Source of the DNA: Arthrobacter sp. cf158
Lineage (GTDB): Bacteria; Actinomycetota; Actinomycetes; Actinomycetales; Micrococcaceae
NCBI RefSeq assembly: GCF_900106835.1
Contig: NZ_FNNR01000008.1
Span: forward strand, 182,138 to 246,137
Direction: 5' to 3'
Length of the DNA: 64,000 bases
Shown: positions 58,060 to 64,000 of the stretch, piece after piece
Position numbering within the stretch: the first letter of the stretch is position 1
Layout of the letters: the number at the start of each line of letters is the position of its first letter
The notes under the pieces: model-generated
What the model saw: the letters and a program-made list of their open reading frames with translations, nothing else
What the model was told of the DNA's origin: nothing
The model's database searches: none
Translations under genes and position numbers: made by a program

Positions 58060-58782
58060 GTGAACAGCAACCTCAAGCCGGGAGGCTATGAGGGCCTCAA
58101 GGCCGTCTTTTTCAATGGCACTCTCAAGCCCTCTCCACAGCTCAGCAACACGGATGGCCTGATCAGGATCAGCCGGGACATCATGGAGAAGCAGGGTGTC
58201 ACCACCCGGCTCATCCGAACCGTTGACCATGACATCGCCAGTGGTGTGTATCCCGATATGCGTGAGCACGGCTGGAAGTCGGACGAGTGGCCGGAGATCT
58301 ACCCGGCCGTCAAGGATGCCGACATCGTGGTGGTTGCCGGTCCCATCTGGCTGGGGGACAACTCGTCGCAGACCAAGAAACTCATTGAGCGGCTGTATGC
58401 GCATTCGGGCCAGCTGAACAGCCGGGGCCAATGGGCGTTTTACCCGAAAGTGGGCGGGTGCCTGATCACCGGCAACGAGGACGGCATCAAGCACTGCTCC
58501 ATGAACGTGCTGTACAGCCTGCAGCACGTTGGCTTCACTATCCCGCCGCAAGCCGACGCTGGCTGGATTGGCCCCGTGGGTCCCGGGCCCAGCTATTTGG
58601 ACGAAGGATCGGGTGGTCCGGAGAGTGATTTTACTAACAGGAACACCACCTTCATGACGTGGAACCTGCTCCATATGGCCAAGCTCCTGCGTGATGCAGG
58701 CGGCATTCCCGCCTACGGCAACTTGCCGGAGGAATGGAAAGCAGGCACCCGATTTGATTTCGAAAACCCGGAATACCGCTGA
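58060..58782 (+). CDS. Flavodoxin-fold NAD(P)H-dependent oxidoreductase
   Basis: A 240-residue FMN-reductase/flavodoxin-fold protein. The first strand and phosphate loop are AVFFNGTLKPSPQLSNTDGL, and DIVVVAGPIWLGDNSSQTKKLIERLYAHSG forms the isoalloxazine-contact loop. Such proteins reduce quinones, azo compounds or free flavins. The GTG at 58060 has AGAAGGAG six bases upstream; longer readings run into nitrobindin. It precedes ygfZ by 22 bases and may be cotranscribed. Confidence 0.87.
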   Translation: MNSNLKPGGYEGLKAVFFNGTLKPSPQLSNTDGLIRISRDIMEKQGVTTRLIRTVDHDIASGVYPDMREHGWKSDEWPEIYPAVKDADIVVVAGPIWLGDNSSQTKKLIERLYAHSGQLNSRGQWAFYPKVGGCLITGNEDGIKHCSMNVLYSLQHVGFTIPPQADAGWIGPVGPGPSYLDEGSGGPESDFTNRNTTFMTWNLLHMAKLLRDAGGIPAYGNLPEEWKAGTRFDFENPEYR

Positions 58783-58804
58783 GCCGCAAGGACTTCTACT
58801 GGAT

Positions 58805-59890
58805 ATGACTTACAAAAGCCTTCTGTTGTCGCGCCCTGGCGCTGTCGAGGATACTGGTCTGGATGCCGGCGTCGCGGCCCACTATGGCGAGCCTCTGCGT
58901 GAGCAGCGCGCTTTGGCAACCGGTACCGCCGTCGTCGATCTTTCACACCGCGGCGTAGTGACTGTCTCCGGCCCGGACCGGTTGAGCTGGCTCAACACAC
59001 TGTCCTCCCAGCAGCTCACCAATCTGCAGCCCGGAGTTTCCAGCGAACTGTTGATGCTCAGCGTGCAAGGCCGCATCGAGTTCGACGCGAGGGTCATCGA
59101 CGACGCTGAAACCATCTGGCTGATCGTGGAGAGCGCGGAAGCGGCCCCGTTGGCGGAATGGCTGAACAAGATGAAGTTCATGCTCCGCGTGGAGATCACG
59201 GATGTCTCGGAGCAGTGGGCGGTGGTGGGTGCCACCAAGGCTGTGGAGCAGTTGTCATCCCGCTTGGTATGGGAAGATCCCTGGCCGCATGTCAGCCCTG
59301 GCGGCTACGCCTACAGCATCGTCCCCGAAGAGTCCCACCCGGGGCTGGAGCGGCCGTGGTTTGAGTACCTGGTCCCGGTTGCCGAGCTTGAAAACGCCGT
59401 GGACGGACTGCCTCTGGCAGGGTCCTTGGCTGCAGACGCCTTGAGGATCGCCGCATGGCGGCCGCGCCTGGGCGCCGAAACGGATGAGAAGACCATTCCC
59501 CACGAATTGGATCTCTTGAGGACCTCGGTTCACTTGAACAAGGGGTGCTACAAGGGCCAGGAGACCATCGCCCGCGTGCACAACCTGGGCCACCCGCCGC
59601 GGAGGCTGGTATTCCTGCAACTGGACGGCTCCCAGCACACGCTGCCCGCTGTTGGCAGTGTCGTATTTGCCGGGGAACGCAAGGTAGGTACTCTGACTTC
59701 GGTGGCGCAGCACTTCGAAATGGGACCGGTGGCCTTGGCCGTGGTCAAGCGCTCCGTTTCAGCGGAGGAAACCCTGACCGTGATGGATGGCGAAGAGCCT
59801 TACGTCGCTGCCCAGGAAGTGATCGTCGCCCCCGACGCCGGCCAGGTTGTCGGGCGCCAGACCGGATTCCTGAAGGGACCCCATCGATGA
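58805..59890 (+). CDS. ygfZ: YgfZ/GcvT-like folate-binding protein
   Basis: A 361-residue cytoplasmic protein of the YgfZ family, related to glycine-cleavage T protein and needed for maintenance of some iron-sulfur enzymes in a folate-dependent way. The family hallmark KGCYxGQE appears as NKGCYKGQETIARV near residue 250; GVVTVSGPDRLSWLNTLSSQQL and LSVQGRIEFDARV mark the N-terminal half. Its stop overlaps the start of the ankyrin gene (ATGA), a tight coupling. Confidence 0.92.
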   Translation: MTYKSLLLSRPGAVEDTGLDAGVAAHYGEPLREQRALATGTAVVDLSHRGVVTVSGPDRLSWLNTLSSQQLTNLQPGVSSELLMLSVQGRIEFDARVIDDAETIWLIVESAEAAPLAEWLNKMKFMLRVEITDVSEQWAVVGATKAVEQLSSRLVWEDPWPHVSPGGYAYSIVPEESHPGLERPWFEYLVPVAELENAVDGLPLAGSLAADALRIAAWRPRLGAETDEKTIPHELDLLRTSVHLNKGCYKGQETIARVHNLGHPPRRLVFLQLDGSQHTLPAVGSVVFAGERKVGTLTSVAQHFEMGPVALAVVKRSVSAEETLTVMDGEEPYVAAQEVIVAPDAGQVVGRQTGFLKGPHR

Positions 59891-60306
59891 GCCACCCCAC
59901 CGGCCCGGAGGCCACCGGCCCCGAAACGGCCGCCGACGACGAAACGTTGGCCCTCGCCCATGCCCTGTTTGACGCCGCACGCGGCGGCGACGCCGAATTG
60001 CTGCGCAGCTACTTGGCCGCGGGCGCTCCGGCAACCCTGACCAACGCCGCCGGTGATTCGCTGTTGATGCTCGCGGCGTATCACGGTCACGAGGACGCGG
60101 TGCAGCTGATCCTGCATCACGGCGCCGACGTCAACGCTGCCAATGACCGCGGGCAGACGCCGCTGGCCGGGGCCGTGTTCAAGGGATATACGGGCGTAGC
60201 CCGGGCGCTGCTGGATGCAGGTGCAGACCCCGACGCCGGAACCCCCTCAGCGCGCGACGCTGCGACCATGTTCGCGCGGACGGAGATTTTGGCCCTCCTG
60301 GGCTGA
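59887..60306 (+). CDS. Ankyrin-repeat protein
   Basis: A 139-residue protein with about three ankyrin repeats (residues 25-135; for example GDSLLMLAAYHGHEDAVQLILHHGADVNAANDRGQTPLAGAVFKGYTGVARALLDAGADPDA) after an acidic, Pro/Thr-rich N-terminus. It likely acts as a protein-binding module. The ATG at 59887 overlaps the ygfZ stop, so the two are translationally coupled. The partner is unknown; a role linked to YgfZ is inferred from coupling only. Confidence 0.87.
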   Translation: MSHPTGPEATGPETAADDETLALAHALFDAARGGDAELLRSYLAAGAPATLTNAAGDSLLMLAAYHGHEDAVQLILHHGADVNAANDRGQTPLAGAVFKGYTGVARALLDAGADPDAGTPSARDAATMFARTEILALLG

Positions 60307-60325
60307 TTCGGGCCACTACGCCAGC

Positions 60326-60353
60326 AAGCCCGGTCGCTGCAGCGGCCGGGCTT
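60326..60353 (+). terminator. Hairpin after the ygfZ-ankyrin genes
   Basis: AAGCCCGG (60326-60333) pairs with CCGGGCTT (60346-60353), with an inner CGC/GCG; followed by ACTTGC rather than a T run, so a modest terminator. Confidence 0.55.
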
Positions 60354-60366
60354 ACTTGCGCCTACA

Positions 60367-60396
60367 TATTCCACGTGGAATAGTTGTGGTGGAATA
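60367..60396. promoter_or_regulatory. Likely PadR operator
   Basis: TATTCCACGTGGAATA (60367-60382) is a perfect 16-bp palindrome; the half-site GTGGAATA recurs at 60389-60396, 14 bases downstream of the same half in the palindrome. It is 23-52 bases before the PadR start. Confidence 0.75.
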
Positions 60397-60418
60397 TTTA
60401 TGATGAAAGGTGTCCGCT

Positions 60419-61048
60419 GTGCCCAAAGTTGCTGACCTGACGCCCCTGGGTGTTGCGTCCCTGGCGCTTCTGGCAGAAGAACCCATGCATCCGTACGAGA
60501 TGTATCAAGTCCTGATGGCCCGCCATGAGGACCGGCTCGTCAAAGTCCGCCCCGGCACGCTGTATCACGCGGTCGGCCGGCTTGAGGAACACGGGCTCGT
60601 CCAGGCAACCGGAACGGAACGCGAAGGCAACCGCCCCGAACGGACTACGTACTGCATTACCGACGCCGGGCACCAGGCCCTGGATGCCCGGCTCCAAGCG
60701 ATGCTGTCCACGCCCGTTAACGAGTACCCCCTCTTCCCACACGCGATAGCCGAAGCCCATCACCTTCCCGCGGACGTTGTGATGCGGCTCCTTGAAGAGC
60801 GGGTGGTGGCGCTCAGCGCCGATCTTGACTTCCTGGTTACCGCCGAGGCCACCGTGACGGCCAAAGGACTGGACCGCAAGTACTGGATCGACATCACGTA
60901 TCAACAAGCAATCACGCGAACGGAGATCGCGTGGATCCGCGGTCTCCTGGAGGAGTTGGACAGCGGAAAACTGCCCTGGGACGAACCCCGGCCAACTCCA
61001 ACCGAACTTTCAAACAAGCCAAAGGAATCCCTTGGAAAACGTAGCTAA
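60419..61048 (+). CDS. PadR-family transcriptional regulator
   Basis: A 209-residue repressor. The winged helix spans about residues 6-85 (LTPLGVASLALLAEEPMHPYEMYQVLMARHEDRLVKVRPGTLYHAVGRLEEHGLVQATGTEREGNRPERTTYCIT); a helical dimerisation domain follows, the subfamily-1 long form. GAAAGG (60405-60410) lies eight bases before the GTG at 60419, which I prefer to the GTG at 60410 that overlaps it. Probably represses itself and the overlapping exporter via the palindrome upstream, with drug or phenolic ligand as inducer by family. Confidence 0.9.
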   Translation: MPKVADLTPLGVASLALLAEEPMHPYEMYQVLMARHEDRLVKVRPGTLYHAVGRLEEHGLVQATGTEREGNRPERTTYCITDAGHQALDARLQAMLSTPVNEYPLFPHAIAEAHHLPADVVMRLLEERVVALSADLDFLVTAEATVTAKGLDRKYWIDITYQQAITRTEIAWIRGLLEELDSGKLPWDEPRPTPTELSNKPKESLGKRS

Positions 61049-62552
61049 GCCGTGGCCCGCGCTGTGGTCACTCGTGGTGGGTTTCTTCATGATCCTCATC
61101 GACACCACCATCGTGTCGGTCGCGAATCCGCGGATCATGGAGGGCCTCAACACGGATATCAATGCCGTCATCTGGGTCACCAGCGCCTATCTGCTGGCAT
61201 ACGCCGTCCCCCTGCTCATCACCGGCAGGCTTGGTGACAGGTTTGGTCCCAAGAACCTGTACCTGATCGGCCTTGTGGTCTTCACTCTCGCCTCTTTGTG
61301 GTGTGGGCTCTCCGGCGATGTCACCATGCTGATCGCCGCCCGTGCGGTTCAGGGCTTTGGTGCCGCCATGATGACGCCGCAGACCATGGCCGTCATTACC
61401 CGCATCTTTCCTCCGGACCGGCGCGGTGCCGCCATGGGTCTGTGGGGAGCTACCGCCGGCATGGCAGTACTCGTTGGGCCGATCCTTGGCGGCGTCCTGG
61501 TGGACAGCCTGGGGTGGGAATGGATCTTCTTCGTCAACGTCCCCATCGGCATTGTGGCGTTCATCCTGGTCACCCGTTTTGTCCCGAAACTGACGACGCA
61601 CAGCCACACGTTCGACGTCGTTGGCGTGGTGCTGTCCGCCGTCGGCATGTTCCTGCTGGTCTTTGGCATCCAGGAGGGCCAGACGTACAAGTGGGGAACA
61701 GTCACCGGCTTCATTTCCGTGTGGGGCCTGATCGTCACCGGAATTGTTGTGCTGGTTCTCTTCGTTGTTTGGCAGTGGCTCCTGGAACGCCGGGGCGGGG
61801 AACCCCTGCTGCCCCTTGGCTTGTTCAAGGACCGCAACTTCTCGCTGGGCAACACCACCATCATGGCCGTTGGCTTCACGGTCACCGCTTTCCCGCTGCC
61901 CACCATCTTCTACTACCAGACGGTGCGAGGCCTGACGCCCACCCAGTCGGCGCTGCTGATGATCCCCATGGCCGTCATTTCGGGTGCGCTGGCGCCATTC
62001 GTTGGCAAGCTCATTGACCGTGCGAACCCGCGCTACTTTGCCTCGTTCGGGCTGGTCTGCATGGCCGGAGCATTGTTCTGGACCGCGGCCTTGCTGGGAC
62101 CTGACACCCCCATCTGGATGTTCCTGCTTCCCAGCGCTTTGCAGGGCGTTGCCAACGCCTTTATCTGGGGTCCGGTATCCAACGCCACCACCCGCAACCT
62201 GGCACCCCGCCAGGCCGGGGCCGGTTCGGGCGTGTTCAACACCACCCGCCAAATCGGTGCCGTCCTGGGTTCGGCGGCAATCGCCGCCCTGATCCAGTCG
62301 CGGCTGGCAGCAGAACTGCCTGCGGCGCCTGCCGGTGCTCCTGTTGGTGAAGCCTCCATGAGTGGTGTCCTGCCGGAAGCCCTGCATGCAGGATTCTCGA
62401 CGGCGATGAGCCAGTCCATCATCCTGCCCGCCTGTGCGATTCTGCTGGGTGCCGTGGTGGCTTTGTTCTTTGGCAAGCCGAAGTCGGTGAGTGGTTGGGG
62501 CGGCACGTCCGAATCCGAACCAGCCACCGAGAAGGCTGATCTCAACACCTAG
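61032..62552 (+). CDS. DHA2-family MFS drug exporter
   Basis: A 506-residue proton-coupled multidrug efflux transporter with 14 predicted helices. First helix FFMILIDTTIVSVANPRIM is the DHA2 motif D1, GRLGDRFGPKNLYLIGL is motif A, and GATAGMAVLVGPILGGVLVDSLGWEWIFFVNVPIG is motif C. The start is a TTG at 61032 inside the end of padR (17-base overlap), with AAAGGA five bases upstream; the first in-frame ATG lies inside the protein. Coupling with PadR is typical for drug-responsive exporters. Confidence 0.92.
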   Translation: MENVAKPWPALWSLVVGFFMILIDTTIVSVANPRIMEGLNTDINAVIWVTSAYLLAYAVPLLITGRLGDRFGPKNLYLIGLVVFTLASLWCGLSGDVTMLIAARAVQGFGAAMMTPQTMAVITRIFPPDRRGAAMGLWGATAGMAVLVGPILGGVLVDSLGWEWIFFVNVPIGIVAFILVTRFVPKLTTHSHTFDVVGVVLSAVGMFLLVFGIQEGQTYKWGTVTGFISVWGLIVTGIVVLVLFVVWQWLLERRGGEPLLPLGLFKDRNFSLGNTTIMAVGFTVTAFPLPTIFYYQTVRGLTPTQSALLMIPMAVISGALAPFVGKLIDRANPRYFASFGLVCMAGALFWTAALLGPDTPIWMFLLPSALQGVANAFIWGPVSNATTRNLAPRQAGAGSGVFNTTRQIGAVLGSAAIAALIQSRLAAELPAAPAGAPVGEASMSGVLPEALHAGFSTAMSQSIILPACAILLGAVVALFFGKPKSVSGWGGTSESEPATEKADLNT

Positions 62553-62571
62553 ACTGCTCAACACCTGGACT

Positions 62572-62626
62572 GTTTGTACAGCTAACGCCCTTAGGAAGGT
62601 TCCTAAAGGGCGTTAGCTGTACAAAC
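62572..62626. terminator. Long hairpin between convergent genes
   Basis: GTTTGTACAGCTAACGCCC (62572-62590) is exactly complementary to 62608-62626; after one bulged A, AGGAA (62593-62597) pairs with TTCCT (62600-62604) around a two-base gap. In total about 26 bp. It lies 19 bases after the exporter stop and 13 before the GNAT stop; there is no T tract. Confidence 0.8.
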
Positions 62627-62639
62627 ACTCCGCCGGGAT

Positions 62640-63389
62640 TCAGCCGAGCAGTACGCTCGCGTGGAGCCCGCCCGTGGCGAAGCCAAGGCTGCGGGCCATC
62701 GCGAGTGCTCCAGTGTTGCTGACATCGGCTTTCCACTGGAGGGTCAAGCCCGCCGCCAGGGCCTCGTGCGCCGCGATGGACGCAGCCAGCGTGCCCAAAC
62801 CGCGCCTTCGCCAGGGTGGCGCCACGAGAACCCCCATGTTGGCCAGGATGCCCTCCCACTCGGAATACGCCCCACAGGCCACCGGTGTGGGCTGCTCCTC
62901 ATCCGGGTGCATGATGGTGAAGCGGTGCTCCAATCCTTGGAGTCCAACTTCATTGACGTCATCCGGTGGGCAGAGCCCCTCAAGGCTGATCGCCTCGGGA
63001 TTCCCGTGCGAGACGGTGAGATCGTCCGAGGGTTGCTGCAGGGGCAGATCGTCCGCGAAAAACAGGGCCGTTGACCCGAGACCGTGCCCGCCATGTGCCC
63101 GGGTCAGGGTCAGCAAGGTGACGTGCTGTGCGAGCTCGGTATCGGGAAGTTCCGCCGCTGCGTCCAGCGCCCACTGGGGCCCCACCAAAGCTGAAACCCC
63201 GAAGAGCCTCAGGAAGACCACTGACCGGGCGGACTCGTCCACGCGGGTGATTCTGTTGGCGGGTTGGCCAGGGTCTGGCGTGCTGGTGGCGAGCTGGGCA
63301 GCCGCGGTGGCGAAAGCGTCGTCGCCGAGCCCCAAATGACGAGCCCACGCCAGCTGGATAATGGCAGCGGACGTGGGCTCTAAAGTCAT
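62640..63389 (-). CDS. GNAT-family N-acetyltransferase
   Basis: A 249-residue protein whose C-terminal third is a GNAT (FR47-like) domain: ANMGVLVAPPWRRRGLGTLAASIAAHEALAAGL is the acetyl-CoA-binding motif A, and LQWKADVSNTGALAMARSLGF follows. The N-terminal part (1-150) is divergent. Acceptor unknown. The ATG has a -10 box six bases upstream, and its gene is 17 bases downstream of pfkA in the same direction. Confidence 0.85.
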   Translation of the reverse strand: MTLEPTSAAIIQLAWARHLGLGDDAFATAAAQLATSTPDPGQPANRITRVDESARSVVFLRLFGVSALVGPQWALDAAAELPDTELAQHVTLLTLTRAHGGHGLGSTALFFADDLPLQQPSDDLTVSHGNPEAISLEGLCPPDDVNEVGLQGLEHRFTIMHPDEEQPTPVACGAYSEWEGILANMGVLVAPPWRRRGLGTLAASIAAHEALAAGLTLQWKADVSNTGALAMARSLGFATGGLHASVLLG

Positions 63390-63395
63390 GGATTC

Positions 63396-63401
63396 AGCCT
63401 A
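63396..63401 (-). promoter_or_regulatory. -10 box of the GNAT gene
   Basis: TAGGCT on the minus strand, six bases before the ATG at 63389. Confidence 0.55.
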
Positions 63402-63406
63402 GCCGA

Positions 63407-64000
63407 CTACCCGAACAGCACCGACGCTTCGTCGTAACGGTGCTGTGGCACGGTCTTGAGTTTGCCGAGGGCTTCTTCGAAGCCGACGTGGGAGATGTCT
63501 GTGCCTTTCAGGGCCACCATGGTGCCCCATCGGCCTTCGACGACGGAGTCGATGGCGGCCATGCCCAGGCGTGTGGCCAGGACGCGGTCGTACGCGGTGG
63601 GGACGCCGCCGCGCTGGATGTGGCCAAGGATCGTGGCGCGGGTTTCGATGCCGGTGCGTGCTTCGATCTCGGGTGCCAGTTGATCGGCGATGCCGCCAAG
63701 GCGGGGCCGGCCGAAGGTGTCCAGGCCACGCTCGGAGTGCGGGGATTCCATGTGATCGGGAACGAAGCCCTCGGCAACTACCACCAGGGGCGCGCGGCCA
63801 CGGTCGTGGGCTTCCTGGACCCATTCGGTGATCTGTTCGATGCTGGCTTTCTGTTCCGGGATCAGGATGGCGTGGGCGCCGGCGGCCATGCCGGCGTGCA
63901 GTGCGATCCAGCCGACGTGGCGGCCCATGACTTCGGCGATCATGCATCGGTGGTGGGACTCGCCGGTGGTGCGGAGCCTGTCGATGGCCTCGGTGGCGAT
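63407..64000 (-). CDS. pfkA: 6-phosphofructokinase (5' part outside window)
   Basis: The last 197 residues of a group III phosphofructokinase converting fructose 6-phosphate to the 1,6-bisphosphate in glycolysis. Seen: MIAEVMGRHVGWIALHAGMAAGAHAILIPE (substrate-binding MGRxxG), and LGHIQRGGVPTAYDRVLATRLG, the conserved C-terminal signature. The ATP- versus PPi-determining residues are in the missing N-terminal part, so the phosphate donor cannot be judged here. The gene continues beyond the right edge. Confidence 0.94.
   Translation of the reverse strand: MATEAIDRLRTTGESHHRCMIAEVMGRHVGWIALHAGMAAGAHAILIPEQKASIEQITEWVQEAHDRGRAPLVVVAEGFVPDHMESPHSERGLDTFGRPRLGGIADQLAPEIEARTGIETRATILGHIQRGGVPTAYDRVLATRLGMAAIDSVVEGRWGTMVALKGTDISHVGFEEALGKLKTVPQHRYDEASVLFG

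Noticed and set aside
61068..62564. 498-codon open frame opposite the DHA2 exporter
   Set aside because: Antisense to a 14-helix exporter with recognisable motifs; the product has no hydrophobic core or known motif.
1..64000. Mobile elements or a recent genomic island
   Set aside because: No transposase, integrase or phage gene was found, no att-like direct repeats flank the tRNAs, and gene content and base composition look even across the window.

Overview
The window looks like chromosomal DNA of a high-GC actinobacterium of the Micrococcaceae, most likely Arthrobacter or Paenarthrobacter. The pointers are a mycothiol synthase (mshD) beside an actinobacterial GlnR regulator, a MutT1-type Nudix/histidine-phosphatase fusion, a paired FAS1-like/MaoC dehydratase followed by murB, two-component genes of the KdpDE family, and many genes whose -10 box lies only six bases before the start codon (leaderless-transcript layout). 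No rRNA, CRISPR array, insertion sequence, phage gene or plasmid function was seen. Genes are packed tightly, with many ATGA or TGATG overlaps.

Layout. 1-4.4 kb: the 5' part of a Tat-exported phospholipase C, a proline-rich surface protein with a sortase-like end, and an HxlR regulator translationally coupled to an MFS transporter. 4.4-11.6 kb: a 73-bp palindromic repeat, then a lac-type operon (solute-binding lipoprotein, two permeases, GH2 beta-galactosidase) divergent from a TetR regulator, with a perfect 11+11 bp operator between them. 11.6-17.8 kb: a glutaryl-CoA-dehydrogenase-like enzyme, a GT87 membrane glycosyltransferase, and a ygiB-ygiC-permease operon. 17.9-26.8 kb: an orphan kdpDE pair, a MOSC protein, a DEAD-box RNA helicase behind a structured leader, a LysM protein, tRNA-Thr and tRNA-Met each with its own terminator, a NAD(P)-binding protein and a CPA1 antiporter.

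26.9-34.3 kb: a second sugar system consisting of a ROK regulator, a binding protein with two permeases, a GH13 alpha-glucosidase and an aldo/keto reductase. Copies of a TAAATTTA operator sit in front of the regulator, the transporter operon and the GH13 gene, which defines a small local regulon. 34.4-38.3 kb: a TauABCD/Ssu-like operon for sulfonate (or similar) uptake and oxidation. 38.6-46 kb: CitE-like lyase, DUF2797, a small membrane protein, a dehydratase pair, an MFS transporter, murB and an AlkZ-like DNA glycosylase.

46-56 kb, mostly minus strand: asd (E. coli-like subtype); an overlapping operon of large membrane protein, GntR regulator, thyA and folA driven from a promoter lying inside a perfect 17+17 bp palindrome; ppk1 with the MutT1-like gene; mshD; and glnR. 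56.5-64 kb: membrane proteins including a 37-residue one, nitrobindin, a flavodoxin-like reductase, a YgfZ-ankyrin overlapping pair, a PadR-controlled DHA2 exporter, a GNAT protein and the 3' part of a phosphofructokinase gene.

The two carbohydrate ABC systems lack their own ATPase gene, so they presumably share an MsiK-like ATPase encoded elsewhere. Points most worth a second look are the ygiBC-permease operon in a lineage without glutathione, the sortase-like protein without the catalytic arginine, the GntR-thyA-folA operon with its promoter-embedded palindrome, the ROK regulon, and the long intergenic hairpin and repeat elements.
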